DNA of 64,000 bases from Vibrio albus (GTDB lineage: Bacteria; Pseudomonadota; Gammaproteobacteria; Enterobacterales; Vibrionaceae). The DNA is taken from contig NZ_QFWT01000001.1 of assembly GCF_003144035.1 (NCBI RefSeq), forward strand, positions 496,001-560,000, in the 5' to 3' direction. Numbering within the stretch: the first letter of the stretch is position 1; every line of letters starts with the position of its first letter. The translations under genes and the position numbers were made by a program. A model generated the notes under the pieces. That model saw nothing but the letters and a program-made list of their open reading frames with translations. It ran no database searches and was not told where the DNA came from. This document shows, in pieces, positions 1 through 9,594 of this stretch.

Positions 1-807
1 CGCGATTTCACGCTGAGCCTGAGCAAAACGGGTCAGAGAATCCATCAAAAGCAGGACATCCAGTCCCTGATCGCGAAAATATTCCGCTATTGTCAGCGCA
101 GTCTGGCAACCTTTCAGACGCATCAGTGGTGATGAGTCAGCCGGTGCGGCGACCACAACCGAGCGCCTGCGGCCATCTTCACCAAGAATTTCTTCGATAA
201 ACTCTTTTACCTCACGGCCCCGTTCACCAATCAGTCCGACCACAACAACCTGTGCGGTTGTCCCCCGGGTCATCATGCCCAGAGTCACCGACTTACCAAC
301 ACCGGAACCGGCAAACAAACCGATACGCTGGCCTTTGCCTACTGTCAGAAGCCCGTTAATCGCTTTCAAACCAACATCTAATGGTTCTGAAATCGGTTTA
401 CGCAGCAAGGGGTTCATTGGGTCAGCACTAAAAGAGGCTCTATGCTCGGTATAAATTTCCCCGAGTCCATCCAGAGGATTACCAACCCCATCAATGACCC
501 GACCCAGCAGCTCCATACCAACCGGGAGGCCGGTTTCACCGGTCATAGGCGTAACCTTAGCCCCGGGTAATACACCGGTAATCTGTTCACTGGGCATGAG
601 GAAAAGATTGTCCCCGGCAAACCCCACCACCTCAGCCTCCATCTCACCGGAGACTGTTTCGACTGTGCATAAACTCCCGATAGGAGCCTTACATCCGGTG
701 GCTTCCAGGGTCAGGCCGACCACCCGGACCAGTTTTCCCGAGGCGATGGCACGGGTCGTCAAACCATGTGTTTTATATTGGGCAAGGCGTTCTGCTAGAG
801 GAAGCAT
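1..807 (-). CDS. fliI: Flagellar export ATPase FliI (3' end missing)
   Basis: This is the N-terminal 269 codons of the ATPase that energises the flagellar type III export apparatus at the base of the motor. Reading the minus strand from the ATG at 805-807 gives [16 protein letters not shown] Walker A motif [11 protein letters not shown] lies near residues 163-175, followed by [12 protein letters not shown] and the Walker B-like [12 protein letters not shown]. Full-length FliI is about 440 residues, so roughly 170 are lost at the window edge. The start codon shares one base with the fliH stop (TGATG), so translation is probably coupled. Identification is secure from the motifs and the fliEFGHI order. 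Confidence 0.95.
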   Translation of the reverse strand, partial: MLPLAERLAQYKTHGLTTRAIASGKLVRVVGLTLEATGCKAPIGSLCTVETVSGEMEAEVVGFAGDNLFLMPSEQITGVLPGAKVTPMTGETGLPVGMELLGRVIDGVGNPLDGLGEIYTEHRASFSADPMNPLLRKPISEPLDVGLKAINGLLTVGKGQRIGLFAGSGVGKSVTLGMMTRGTTAQVVVVGLIGERGREVKEFIEEILGEDGRRRSVVVAAPADSSPLMRLKGCQTALTIAEYFRDQGLDVLLLMDSLTRFAQAQREIA

Positions 808-1607
808 CACTCGTTCCCCTGGTGCCGGTTGACACCACAGAAGGATTTAAGAACGGAACGCACCCGCTCTTCCATTTTATAACTGACACTGGACTCACCC
901 GCTTCAATATGAATATCTCCGCGATTAAGGGAAGGTTCCGTCACCAGGGTCCAGTTGCGGCAATCCAGCTCTCCTTCACCGTAAGCAGACTGAATAATGC
1001 CGACATCGTCAGGGTGTAATTTAAGGGTTATCGCATGACCGGAGATCGGCAAAGCCTCAACGGACTCGCGCACCGTATCAAGAATGATCTGAGGGTTCGT
1101 TTGTACTTCAACGTGGACAACTTCTTTCGCCAGGGCAAGGACCATATCCACCAACTGTTTTTCGACCTGAGCATTCATCAGCTCCAGCGGCTGAGCAAAC
1201 TGGTTTGCAAGGTTCATGAATATTTCAACCTGCTGCTGAATGTATTCCTGACCGGCTGTAACCCCCTCCAGCTTTCCCTGTTCAAGGCCTTCAGCATGAC
1301 CGGCTTCAAGCCCCTGTTCTTTACCCTTATCGTAACCTGCCGTGAACCCGGCTTCCTGCCCTTTATGGAACCCTTCGTCATAAGCCGATTTCTTTATGGC
1401 TTCGATATCTTCTTCGGTCAGCTCGACCGGCGCTTCTTCCTTAGGTTCGCTGAAGTCAGGAACCCAGCCAGGATCATAGTTGAATGCGGTGTCTTTTGCT
1501 TCTTTATTAACGTCGGTTGTGTAATCTGGCAAGCCCCATTTTTCGGGCTTAACACTTGCCCCGTCTTCATCAGGACGAAGGAAACCACGTTTACGCTCAA
1601 GAGACAT
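807..1607 (-). CDS. fliH: Flagellar assembly protein FliH
   Basis: FliH is the negative regulator and stator of the FliI ATPase and links it to the C-ring. The 266-residue product has an acidic N-terminus. A glycine-rich helical stretch at about residues 80-115 carries repeated AGxxxG-type spacing ([31 protein letters not shown]), which is the family hallmark. The C-terminal half ([15 protein letters not shown] ... [11 protein letters not shown]) is the V-ATPase E-subunit-like domain. It lies between fliG and fliI and overlaps the fliI start by one base. Start ATG at 1607. Confidence 0.93.
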   Translation of the reverse strand: MSLERKRGFLRPDEDGASVKPEKWGLPDYTTDVNKEAKDTAFNYDPGWVPDFSEPKEEAPVELTEEDIEAIKKSAYDEGFHKGQEAGFTAGYDKGKEQGLEAGHAEGLEQGKLEGVTAGQEYIQQQVEIFMNLANQFAQPLELMNAQVEKQLVDMVLALAKEVVHVEVQTNPQIILDTVRESVEALPISGHAITLKLHPDDVGIIQSAYGEGELDCRNWTLVTEPSLNRGDIHIEAGESSVSYKMEERVRSVLKSFCGVNRHQGNE

Positions 1608-1644
1608 AATTCACCTATTTTTGCTTAAGCTGTCAGAATAACGA

Positions 1645-2697
1645 TTATAAGAACTCGTCGGCACCGCCGCCCAGCATTATCTCGCCATTATCAGCAAGAC
1701 GCCGCGCCACGGCCAGAATCTCTTTTTGAGCCGCTTCAACATCAGCAACACGTACCGGCGGCATGGCTTCGATATCATCACGCATCATCTCAGCGGCACG
1801 CTTAGACATGTTCTTGAAGATCTTATCGCGAAGTGCTTCATCAGCACCTTTCAGCGCTTTCTGCAGAACATCCTGAGGCACATCACGCAGCAGTTTCTGT
1901 ACACCCTGGTCATCCACATCAATCAGGTTATCAAAGACAAACATCAGATCCTGAATCTGGGTCGCCATGTCTTCGTCCTGATCCCGGATTTGATCCATAA
2001 GGATACCTTCGACACTGTTATCCATATAGTTCATGATTTCAGCAGCCGCTTTCAGGCCGCCAATTTTCGCTGCCTGAGCACCAGCCTGACCAGCAAACTG
2101 TTTCTCCATGATTTCGTTCAGCTCTGCCAGTGCTGAAGGCTGAACTTCTTCCAGGTTGGCGATTCGCATCATCAGGTCCAGACGAACCCGCTCAGGGAAC
2201 TGAGACAGAATTTCAGCGGACTGATCAGACTCAAGATAGGACAGAACAATAGTCTGGATCTGTGGGTGTTCATTGATAATAATACTGGCTACCTGACGTG
2301 GATCCATCCATTTCAATGAATCAAGACCTTTCGAGCCGGTGCCCAAAAGAATTTGATCAACCAGGTTGTTGGCTTTGTCCTCACCCAGAGCAGACACCAG
2401 AGCCTTACGCATAAAGTCTTCACTGCCCATACCGATATTGGTGTATTTCTGAATATCTTCCAGAAAGGCCCGGTGAACCGCACCAACCTTATCGTGGTTC
2501 AGATCAGCCGCCCTTGCCATGGCACTACCGACACGCTGTACCTGTTTTGGCTCAAGGTGACGGATAATACCTGCGGCATCTTCTTCGCTCAGGCTTAATA
2601 ACAGGATGGCTGCTCTTTCATCACCCGGAATCGAAGCGATATCGACTTCTGTTGATACCTCGGTGCCATCTTCACGCTTTACAATATCTTCAGCCAT
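1645..2697 (-). CDS. fliG: Flagellar motor switch protein FliG
   Basis: FliG is the C-ring protein that couples stator torque to the rotor. The product has 350 residues, against about 330-350 for the family. The middle domain carries the conserved NEHPQ motif (INEHPQIQTIVLSYLE, near residue 140). The C-terminal domain has the torque helix region with charged residues (AAEMMRDDIEAMPPVRVADVE). The gene overlaps the 3' end of fliF by eight bases, so the MS-ring and switch proteins are translationally coupled. The EHPQ motif and genome position make the call firm. Confidence 0.95.
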   Translation of the reverse strand: MAEDIVKREDGTEVSTEVDIASIPGDERAAILLLSLSEEDAAGIIRHLEPKQVQRVGSAMARAADLNHDKVGAVHRAFLEDIQKYTNIGMGSEDFMRKALVSALGEDKANNLVDQILLGTGSKGLDSLKWMDPRQVASIIINEHPQIQTIVLSYLESDQSAEILSQFPERVRLDLMMRIANLEEVQPSALAELNEIMEKQFAGQAGAQAAKIGGLKAAAEIMNYMDNSVEGILMDQIRDQDEDMATQIQDLMFVFDNLIDVDDQGVQKLLRDVPQDVLQKALKGADEALRDKIFKNMSKRAAEMMRDDIEAMPPVRVADVEAAQKEILAVARRLADNGEIMLGGGADEFL

Positions 2698-4435
2698 TTT
2701 CTACCCAGTTCTTCACTACCTGAGCCGCTAATTCTGGCTCGTTAGCCACCAGTGCCCTTACTGCCTTGAGCACATCTTCATCTTTATGCAGGTTCGGTAA
2801 GTCAACCCCGGAACCAAATTCGAATACTTCTCCGCCCTCAATATCGCTTCCGATGAGCATGGTATCATCGGCGCTGATAGGCATACCGTTTTCATCCAGA
2901 GCCACTGCACCTTCTTCTTCTGCATTCGGGTTAAGCAGTTTTTTCATTGCCGGACGAATCAGTACCAATACAACAATAATGACGACCAGTGCACTTGCCA
3001 CCCAGCGCACCCAATTGTTGAAATTCGGGTGTTCCCAGATTGGCACATCCGTAATTTGCTCTATCTGTGGTTCGGCAAATTTAACGCTCAGTACATTCAG
3101 CAAATCCCCACGGGCCTGATTAAATCCAACCGCACCAATCAGTACCTGCCGAATCGCATCCACTTCGCCGGCAGAAAGTGATTCATACGTTACTTCCTCG
3201 GTTTCCGGATTGGTGACAGGCTTATCTTTAATCGCAACGGAAACGGTCTGGCGGTCAACCACCCCGGTCTGACGCCGCTCATGGCTGATAGTGGTATCAA
3301 GTTCAAAGTTACGGGTCGCTTCTTTATGGACAGAACCCTGTCCCATCAACGAACCGTCTTTCATCTGCGCCACATCCTCAGGGATGGATGCATCTGCCGG
3401 TGGCTGATTACTCAGTGCACCCGGAACGCCGGCGACTACGTTACCATTATTATAGTCTTCCAGAGTGTATTCACTGCGGGTAGAAGGCGTACTTGGATCG
3501 AAGCGTTTACGGGTCTGCTCAATGGCACTGAAATCAAGCTGAATATCGACCTGAGCGGTATAGTTGCCGATGCCCAGAATAGGAATCAGTACGGAGTCTA
3601 TTTTCTCCCGAAGAGCCTGTTCCTGCTTGCGCTCCAGATCCTGCTCTTTGCGACGTGCGGTCGCAATCGGGTCCTGAGAACCGGAGCTTAACAGGCGGCC
3701 ATGCTGGTCAGTAACGGTCACTCGGGTCGGTTTCATGCCCGGAACCGCACTGGCGACCATATCAACAACAGAATCAACTTCTTCCTGATCCAGAGTATTT
3801 CCCATCCGAAGAGTGACAAATACCGTTGCTGACGCCTCCTGATTATGACGGACAAAGACGCTCTGTTTGGGCAGAGCAAGAAGCACTTGCGCTTTACGCA
3901 CCTGGCTCATTTGTTCGATGGCTTTGGCCAGTTGCCGTTCTCGACTGAGTTTCAGTCGCTCGGCTTCAAGGCGCTGTGATACACCGAATCCCATATCGTT
4001 CAACAGGATGTCATCACCAGCCTGATTACTTTTGTTCAGACCTGCCCGGGCTAAATCCAGTTTCAGGCTATTGTATTCATCGACAGGCACCTGAATGGTA
4101 TTACCATCCAGTTTATATTCATGTTTCTGTTGATCAAGGTAATCAAGCACCGTGATCAGCTCATCGGTTTCGTAAGTGCCTAAAGGCCGTAATTCCGGCT
4201 CTTTCATCCAGAAAAACAGCATCACGATCAGCGCAACACAGATTGAAATAGACAGAACCAATACTACCTGACGGAGTAAATCCAGGTCACCCATCGCTAA
4301 ATCAAGCTTAGAAGCGCTTTTCTCATTCAGATCGGTATCCTGAGTATCAGTACCCATACCATTCGTGGTTGCCAGTGCCCCATTGGAACCCGAATCTGTT
4401 ACCGCTACATCTGTTGATTTGTTTTCTTCAGCCAC
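2690..4435 (-). CDS. fliF: Flagellar MS-ring protein FliF
   Basis: FliF forms the inner-membrane MS ring on which the motor and export gate assemble. The 581-residue product has an N-terminal membrane segment at about residues 55-76 and a second near residues 465-488 (WVRWVASALVVIIVVLVLI). Between them lie the periplasmic ring-building motifs, including ALPKQSVFVR and SAVPGMKPTRVTVTDQHGRLL. The cytoplasmic tail ending VVKNWVENG is the FliG-binding segment and overlaps fliG. The long acidic, low-complexity N-terminus (first 50 residues) is longer than in enteric FliF, as is common in vibrios. Confidence 0.95.
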   Translation of the reverse strand: MAEENKSTDVAVTDSGSNGALATTNGMGTDTQDTDLNEKSASKLDLAMGDLDLLRQVVLVLSISICVALIVMLFFWMKEPELRPLGTYETDELITVLDYLDQQKHEYKLDGNTIQVPVDEYNSLKLDLARAGLNKSNQAGDDILLNDMGFGVSQRLEAERLKLSRERQLAKAIEQMSQVRKAQVLLALPKQSVFVRHNQEASATVFVTLRMGNTLDQEEVDSVVDMVASAVPGMKPTRVTVTDQHGRLLSSGSQDPIATARRKEQDLERKQEQALREKIDSVLIPILGIGNYTAQVDIQLDFSAIEQTRKRFDPSTPSTRSEYTLEDYNNGNVVAGVPGALSNQPPADASIPEDVAQMKDGSLMGQGSVHKEATRNFELDTTISHERRQTGVVDRQTVSVAIKDKPVTNPETEEVTYESLSAGEVDAIRQVLIGAVGFNQARGDLLNVLSVKFAEPQIEQITDVPIWEHPNFNNWVRWVASALVVIIVVLVLIRPAMKKLLNPNAEEEGAVALDENGMPISADDTMLIGSDIEGGEVFEFGSGVDLPNLHKDEDVLKAVRALVANEPELAAQVVKNWVENG

Positions 4436-4450
4436 TGTCAGTCACCCAAA

Positions 4451-4762
4451 TTAAACTGGCATATTCATCAATTCTTTATAAGCCTCTACCAGCTTATTTC
4501 TTACCTGAATGGTAGCTTCAAAAGCAACACTGGATTTATTACGCGCAATCATAACATCCGACAGGGAAACATCTTCATCACCGCGATCAAAACGCATTTG
4601 CAGGTCACCGGATGTTTTCTGTAAAGAATTCACATTATTAATGGCATTATTCAGCATATCACCAAAGTCTGCTCCCACGCGCTGACCTGTTGCTGGGGAA
4701 GTCGTGTTTGACGCTTCCAGCTTCATCGCCTGCATTTCGCCCTGTATGCCACCAATATTCAT
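4451..4762 (-). CDS. fliE: Flagellar hook-basal body protein FliE
   Basis: FliE joins the MS ring to the proximal rod. The 103-residue product has the family C-terminus SDVMIARNKSSVAFEATIQVRNKLVEAYKELMNMPV, a helix that packs in the rod-type D0 bundle (shown here for recognition; the key residues are the F-EATIQVRNK core). It is the first gene of the fliEFGHI operon and is preceded by a sigma-54 type promoter at 4817-4832. Start ATG at 4762. Confidence 0.93.
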   Translation of the reverse strand: MNIGGIQGEMQAMKLEASNTTSPATGQRVGADFGDMLNNAINNVNSLQKTSGDLQMRFDRGDEDVSLSDVMIARNKSSVAFEATIQVRNKLVEAYKELMNMPV

Positions 4763-4816
4763 TCTTACCTCACTAAGCCAATTATTTGACTCGCTATCCC
4801 GTTCTTATTTTGACGC

Positions 4817-4832
4817 TGCAATTAGTATGCCA
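4817..4832 (-). promoter_or_regulatory. Sigma-54 type promoter of fliE operon
   Basis: The minus strand reads TGGCAT-ACTAA-TTGCA, with the GG and GC dinucleotides correctly spaced (consensus TGGCAC-N5-TTGCA). It sits 55 bases upstream of fliE and immediately downstream of the flrC stop. FlrC, encoded next door, is the expected activator. Confidence 0.75.
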
Positions 4833-4850
4833 TTCAGAGGCACCCTAATT
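4820..4850 (-). terminator. Hairpin at the flrC stop overlapping the fliE promoter
   Basis: The minus strand holds AATTAGGGTGCC, loop TCTGAAT, then GGCATACTAATT. The 12-base arms pair with one mismatch and one wobble. The hairpin begins at the flrC stop codon and its second arm contains the -24 element of the fliE promoter. No U-tract follows, so it is more likely a 3'-end stabiliser or pause structure than a classic terminator. Confidence 0.5.
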
Positions 4851-6285
4851 AGCAGGGTATCTCAATACCTGCATCACGCATTTTTGCCAACTTATAGCGT
4901 AAAGTTCTTGGACTAATGCCCAGTTTTTCTGCTATTTCCTTGCGACGGCCATTACATTCGATCAGCGTTTCCAGAATAATTGCGTATTCCTGATCACGCA
5001 GTTCACTTCCCAGCCCTTCTCCACCAGCCAGACTTTTTACTGACTCCACAGGTGAAGTACTCTCCGTATACACTGACCCGGCTTCTGCCACAGGTTTGAC
5101 GTCCGGAGCCAGTTGTTCAGATTGTACTGCAATCTGCAGGCTGTTGGCATCCTGCCAGTCTACCCCTTCAAGAAGGATATGATCAGGCTGTATCAGGCTC
5201 TGCTCACTCAGGATCAGTGCACGCTGAACAACATTATCCAACTCCCTGACATTTCCCGGCCAAGGGTAACTCAGCAGTTTATCAACGGCAGCCTGAGAGA
5301 CCTCTGGTACAGGAAGGCCCAGTTTCTGACAGTGACGCTCGGTCAGGTGTCTGGTTAATGGCGCGATATCACCTTTACGTTCACACAGAGGAGGCCAGGC
5401 AATTGGAAACACATTCAGACGATAATATAAATCTTCCCGGAAGTTACCTTCATTAACATACTGCTTCAGATCCCGGTTACTGGTTGCTAATACTCGAACA
5501 TCCAGTTTGATGCTTTTCCGGCTGCCCAAACGCTCAACTTCCCTTTCCTGGAGTACCCGCAGCAATTTGGCCTGGAGGTTGAGATCCATTTCACTGATTT
5601 CATCCAGAAGAATCGTTCCACCCTGAGCCTGTTCAAACTTACCGGGGCAGGCCTGTACCGCACCGGTAAACGCACCTTTCTCATAACCAAACAATGTCGC
5701 TTCCAGCATATTATCCGGGATTGCTGCACAGTTGATCGCCACAAAAGGGCCGTCACAGCGATTGGACATGTTATGGATATGGCGGGACATCACCTCTTTA
5801 CCAGAACCACTCGGACCGAGAACCATAACGTTCGCATCCGTTTTAGCGACTTTTTCTGCCAGCGCCATCAACTTGAGACTTTTTTCGTCAGCAACCACGG
5901 CATCGCCGTCATCATCCGATTTCACGGGTGCATAACGACTGACCATATTCAGTAATACTTCCGGTGCAAAAGGCTTAGCCATGTAGTCGATGGCCCCTTC
6001 TTTCATCGCCGCCACTGCATCTTCAATATTGGCGTACGCCGTCATTAACAGTACCGGTAAATTCGGCCAGTGCTGTTTGATATTCCGTAGCAACGCTAAC
6101 CCGCCCATGCCTGCCATCTGCACGTCAGACACCACAATATCCACTTCTTCAGCTTTCAGCTTAACCAGAGCATCTTCAGCGCAATCCGCTTCCACCCATT
6201 CATAGCCGGCAAGGGCTAATGTATCGACTAATGCTTCACGCAGGCCTTCATCATCCTCTACGATTAACACTTTACTTTGAGCCAT
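4849..6285 (-). CDS. flrC: Sigma-54 response regulator FlrC
   Basis: FlrC is the class III flagellar activator, switched on by FlrB phosphorylation. The 478-residue product has an N-terminal receiver domain with phospho-acceptor Asp54 (VVSDVQMAG). The AAA+ sigma-54 interaction domain follows, with Walker A LGPSGSGKE near residue 160 and the intact sigma-54 contact loop GAFTGA. The C-terminus is a Fis-type helix-turn-helix (RRKEIAEKLGISPRTLRYKL). The start codon overlaps the flrB stop by one base. It is the flaM homologue of V. parahaemolyticus nomenclature. Confidence 0.94.
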   Translation of the reverse strand: MAQSKVLIVEDDEGLREALVDTLALAGYEWVEADCAEDALVKLKAEEVDIVVSDVQMAGMGGLALLRNIKQHWPNLPVLLMTAYANIEDAVAAMKEGAIDYMAKPFAPEVLLNMVSRYAPVKSDDDGDAVVADEKSLKLMALAEKVAKTDANVMVLGPSGSGKEVMSRHIHNMSNRCDGPFVAINCAAIPDNMLEATLFGYEKGAFTGAVQACPGKFEQAQGGTILLDEISEMDLNLQAKLLRVLQEREVERLGSRKSIKLDVRVLATSNRDLKQYVNEGNFREDLYYRLNVFPIAWPPLCERKGDIAPLTRHLTERHCQKLGLPVPEVSQAAVDKLLSYPWPGNVRELDNVVQRALILSEQSLIQPDHILLEGVDWQDANSLQIAVQSEQLAPDVKPVAEAGSVYTESTSPVESVKSLAGGEGLGSELRDQEYAIILETLIECNGRRKEIAEKLGISPRTLRYKLAKMRDAGIEIPC

Positions 6286-7325
6286 TATTCGTCTCCTGAG
6301 TTGTCGTTTTTAAGTGGCAGGCACATGGTAAAACAAGCACCATCTCCGGGTTCTGATAGCAGTTCAAGGCGTCCTTTATGCGCACGGCAGACCATTTGAA
6401 CAACGGCCAGCCCAAGCCCTGTACCCTGAGAGCGGGTAGTAAAAAAAGGCTCCATGATTTTACTTTGCAGATCAGGGGGGACCCCCGGTCCGTTATCCTG
6501 AACAGATATCTTCAGTTCATTACCGACAGGCCGGAAAAATACATCGACCTGAGCTCCACTGCCACAAATCTGGATAGCATTAATCACCAGATTACTGAGC
6601 GCTGAAGCGATGGCATTTACATTCCCTAAAAGTTGAGAGTCATCCCCCTCAACTTCCAGATAATAGTCCGTCTGATTATTTTTAACGGCGGCTTCGACCA
6701 TTGGCTGGAATTCAGCCACCAACCCCCTGACATCGAAGGGTTTTACCACTTTATTGTCGCCACCTTTGGCAAACAGCAGCATGTCATTAACCTGCTTTTC
6801 CAAATCATGCAGACGGTCCATCAGCTTAGTCTGGAACCTTTCCCGTGTCGGTGTGGGTAAGTTTGGTGCGCCAAGGTTGGACGCATAAAGCATCGCACTG
6901 GACAAAGGTGTTCTGACCTGATGAGCAAGGGACGCGACCATTCGGCCAATCGAAGAAAGCCGCTGCAGATCACTGATGCGAGATTGTAACAGACGAGTTT
7001 CTGTCAGATCGGTGATAAGAATCAGCTGACCGGTTGAAGAAGCAGAAATAGCCAAACGCACCTTACGACCATTTTTTAGTGAGACCTCATGACCATCATC
7101 TTCCTGCGGCGCGAATGCATTCTGGATGACTGAAAACCATTTCTCCCCGACCAGAGGGATCTCAAGTAGCCGGTGCGCTTCCGGATTGGCTTCTTTTACT
7201 TCACCATGCGTGTCCAGCAAAATCACTCCGGCTGGCATCACATCTAAAACCTGCTGATACCGCCCTACCTGCTCTTCAAGAGAGGCCAGATAAACCGAAT
7301 TATCTTGTTGTTCTGCTAGTGACAT
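6285..7325 (-). CDS. flrB: Flagellar sensor histidine kinase FlrB
   Basis: FlrB is the soluble kinase that phosphorylates FlrC. It has 346 residues and no membrane segment. An N-terminal PAS-like domain (MPAGVILLDTHGEVKEANPEAHRLL) is followed by the H-box VASLAHQVRTPLSSA, with the predicted phospho-His in HQVRTP. The C-terminal ATPase domain has N, G1 and G2 boxes (NLVINAIQI, VQDNGPGVP, GTGLGLAVV). It is co-transcribed with flrC and has its own upstream sigma-54 type promoter. Start ATG at 7325. Confidence 0.93.
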   Translation of the reverse strand: MSLAEQQDNSVYLASLEEQVGRYQQVLDVMPAGVILLDTHGEVKEANPEAHRLLEIPLVGEKWFSVIQNAFAPQEDDGHEVSLKNGRKVRLAISASSTGQLILITDLTETRLLQSRISDLQRLSSIGRMVASLAHQVRTPLSSAMLYASNLGAPNLPTPTRERFQTKLMDRLHDLEKQVNDMLLFAKGGDNKVVKPFDVRGLVAEFQPMVEAAVKNNQTDYYLEVEGDDSQLLGNVNAIASALSNLVINAIQICGSGAQVDVFFRPVGNELKISVQDNGPGVPPDLQSKIMEPFFTTRSQGTGLGLAVVQMVCRAHKGRLELLSEPGDGACFTMCLPLKNDNSGDE

Positions 7326-7349
7326 GTCGGGTTCTCGTCTACATAAAAC

Positions 7350-7384
7350 AATAGCCTGAGATGCAATTTACATTCCAGGCTATT
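7350..7384 (-). terminator. Probable flrA terminator
   Basis: The minus strand reads AATAGCCTG, a 17-base loop, then CAGGCTATT followed by GTTTTATG. The nine-base arms are perfect and a short U-tract follows, which is what an intrinsic terminator for flrA would look like. The loop and left arm contain the flrB promoter elements. Confidence 0.6.
7362..7377 (-). promoter_or_regulatory. Sigma-54 type promoter of flrBC
   Basis: The minus strand reads TGGAAT-GTAAA-TTGCA. The -12 element is perfect and the -24 element keeps TGG. It lies about 40 bases upstream of flrB, where a FlrA-activated sigma-54 promoter is expected from V. cholerae. The -24 box is weaker than at other promoters in the window. 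Confidence 0.6.
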
Positions 7385-7452
7385 TTTATATGAAAATCAA
7401 TTAATTGAATAAACACACCTTCAGTCAATTTATTGACAACAAGGACGTTACC

Positions 7453-8940
7453 CTATCGGTTAAGGTGATACTTTTTCATCTTTTCTACGAGTGTGGTCCG
7501 GCGCATTCCAAGCATATCTGCAGCTCTGGCAACCACTCCATCCTGTGCCTCCAGCGCCTGGCTAATCATATTCACTTCAACATCAGCCAGTAACTCTTTC
7601 AGATTCACGCCTTCTGCCGGTAGCTCATGCATACCCACGCCTTCCGGAGCCGACGCACAGGAAGGCTCTTCAAATACAAAGTCTTCAGAAAAGATGCCAT
7701 TCAGCAAATCTTTTTCCTGCTCTTCAACAGATACCGATGATTCGGTTGTACCATTCATCCCGCTATAATCGGCCTGAAACTCAGGGATATCACCAAAGCG
7801 ATATTTCGTAGGCAGGTGATTGACGTCTATCAAGGTATTGGGATAAAGGATGACCATACGCTCTACAAGATTAGCCAGTTCCCGCACATTCCCCGGCCAG
7901 GCGTGCTCCATCAGTGAATTGACCGCTCTTGGAGTGAAACAAATAGGCTGACTGCCTTCTGCTTCCAGTCTCGACATGAGCTCCTGAAGCAGCAGAGGAA
8001 TATCATCTTTTCTCTCGCGTAATGACGGCATTTCTATCGGAAAAACATTCAGACGATAGAAAAGATCCTCACGAAAGCTGCCTTCCTCTATCATGCTTTC
8101 AAGGTGCCTATGTGTTGCCGCAACAATGCGGACATCAACTTTTATGGTGGTGTTGCCACCTACTCGCTCAAATGTGCGTTCCTGCAATACCCGTAACAGT
8201 TTTACCTGCATGGGCATAGGCATATCGCCAATTTCGTCCAGGAAAAGGGTACCGCCTTCAGCCAGCTCGAAGCGCCCCTTACGTGCGGTTATTGCACCGG
8301 TAAACGCCCCTTTCTCATGTCCAAACAGCTCGCTTTCCAGTAAATCAGCCGGAATAGCGCCGCAGTTAATCGGAACAAAAGGCCCGCCTCTTCGGCTTGA
8401 GTGGTAATGAACATTGCGAGCCACCACCTCTTTACCGGTTCCGGACTCACCCAGAATAATCACATTGGCTTCTGTACCTGCCACCTGCTCGATCAGGTGG
8501 CGTACTTCTTTAATACCGACACTGTTACCAACTAAACTACGAAACAACGTATTTTTCCGTGATGAAGAGAGGTGCAACCCGTTTTTTCCGAGAAAACCGG
8601 CACAATGCCTGAGTGCATCACTGACCTGAGGATAATTCAGAGGTAATTCCAGCTCTCCAACATACTGAGGTAAATTGTCCAGCTCCACAGTAGACGTACT
8701 CAGAGTCAGCAGGGGGATATGTACCGCACTCCCGAGCTTTTTGCTCAGTGCAGTCACTATTGAGGGATCATTTATACTGCCAAGAACACAGCCAGCCCAG
8801 GTTTTGGAAAAATCGACTCTGTCGATTAGATCGGAACCCAGAACTTCAGCATGTTCTCCAATAAATTCGAAGATGGTCTCCAATTGAGACTGCATCTGTG
8901 TATCATCTTCAATTATTAGCAGTTTTGCTAAACCTTGCAT
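7453..8940 (-). CDS. flrA: Master flagellar regulator FlrA
   Basis: FlrA is the sigma-54 activator at the top of the polar flagellar cascade. The 495-residue product has a FleQ-type receiver-like N-terminus that keeps the acidic start (LLIIEDDTQ) but has Gly where the phospho-Asp should be ([10 protein letters not shown]), so it should not be phosphorylated. The AAA+ core has [10 protein letters not shown] and the GAFTGA loop. The C-terminus ends in a Fis-type helix-turn-helix ([19 protein letters not shown]). It is monocistronic, with a hairpin terminator downstream. FleQ homologues bind c-di-GMP; that FlrA does so here is inferred. Confidence 0.93.
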   Translation of the reverse strand: MQGLAKLLIIEDDTQMQSQLETIFEFIGEHAEVLGSDLIDRVDFSKTWAGCVLGSINDPSIVTALSKKLGSAVHIPLLTLSTSTVELDNLPQYVGELELPLNYPQVSDALRHCAGFLGKNGLHLSSSRKNTLFRSLVGNSVGIKEVRHLIEQVAGTEANVIILGESGTGKEVVARNVHYHSSRRGGPFVPINCGAIPADLLESELFGHEKGAFTGAITARKGRFELAEGGTLFLDEIGDMPMPMQVKLLRVLQERTFERVGGNTTIKVDVRIVAATHRHLESMIEEGSFREDLFYRLNVFPIEMPSLRERKDDIPLLLQELMSRLEAEGSQPICFTPRAVNSLMEHAWPGNVRELANLVERMVILYPNTLIDVNHLPTKYRFGDIPEFQADYSGMNGTTESSVSVEEQEKDLLNGIFSEDFVFEEPSCASAPEGVGMHELPAEGVNLKELLADVEVNMISQALEAQDGVVARAADMLGMRRTTLVEKMKKYHLNR

Positions 8941-9059
8941 ACAAATAAAATAGCGCCTTTATATTTCTTTCCATTGTGGCTATGTCTTCGTCATTTTGAG
9001 TTCTTATGACAACCTATTATCATACGATAGACAATCTCTGGAGAACAGCAACAAAACGT

Positions 9060-9088
9060 CCATCAGTTAAATGGACTTTAACTAATGG
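9060..9088 (-). terminator. Inverted repeat between fliS and flrA
   Basis: The sequence AGTTAAA-TGGAC-TTTAACT is a perfect 7-base stem, extended by flanking CCAT/ATGG with one mismatch. On the minus strand it is followed by GACGTTTTGTTG. It could be a second terminator for the fliS operon or an operator for flrA, whose start is 120 bases downstream. Confidence 0.4.
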
Positions 9089-9116
9089 CGTCTATTTTAT
9101 TTGATAAATTAAATAA

Positions 9117-9134
9117 GGCAACCGGCACGTTGCC
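9117..9134 (-). terminator. Probable terminator of flaG-fliD-flaI-fliS
   Basis: GGCAAC-GTGCCG-GTTGCC on the minus strand is a perfect 6-base stem followed by TTATTTAATTTAT, 35 bases after the fliS stop. Confidence 0.5.
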
Positions 9135-9168
9135 AGTTCGGGACTAAATTAAAAAAGAATTCATAGCC

Positions 9169-9594
9169 TTACTGACCAAGCTCTGCCGATGTCAGATTAT
9201 GGTACTCTGCGGGGATTTGATCCCATGCGGATTTAATCTCCCGTATGATATCGATCACATCATCAATAGGCTGCGGATTATTTTCTGCATTGGCCATTGA
9301 TACCTGTGTAATCATAAATTCATAGAGCTGATCCAAATTAGATGCAACGTCACCGCCATCGTCCATAGATAAGCATCCGCGCAAGCTGATAATAATATCC
9401 AGAGCTTTACCTAAGCGCTCACCTTTTACAGCGATATTACCCTGCTGCATCGCAGCTTTACCCTGCACTAAGCGTTCAATTGCACCCGCCATCAGCATCT
9501 GGATAACTTTATGCGGTGATGCCGCACTCAGTTGACTGTCCACTGATACCTTTTTATATGCCTGTAATGAACCTCGCATGGTATTCCTCTTCAC
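9169..9594 (-). CDS. fliS: Flagellin export chaperone FliS
   Basis: FliS binds the disordered C-terminus of flagellin and keeps it unpolymerised before export. The 141-residue product has the family features AYKKVSVDSQLSAASPHKVIQMLMAGAIERLVQGK near its N-terminus and a four-helix bundle composition. It is the last gene of the flaG-fliD-flaI-fliS operon and starts directly after flaI. It is called flaJ in vibrio nomenclature. Confidence 0.92.
   Translation of the reverse strand: MKRNTMRGSLQAYKKVSVDSQLSAASPHKVIQMLMAGAIERLVQGKAAMQQGNIAVKGERLGKALDIIISLRGCLSMDDGGDVASNLDQLYEFMITQVSMANAENNPQPIDDVIDIIREIKSAWDQIPAEYHNLTSAELGQ

Noticed and set aside
1035..1628. 197-codon plus-strand frame
   Set aside because: Antisense of fliH; the opposite frame has the FliH hallmark repeats.
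9120..9140. Possible sigma-54 promoter TGGCAA ... GTTGC before flrA
   Set aside because: The spacing between boxes is 8 rather than 5 bases; the segment is better explained as the fliS terminator.
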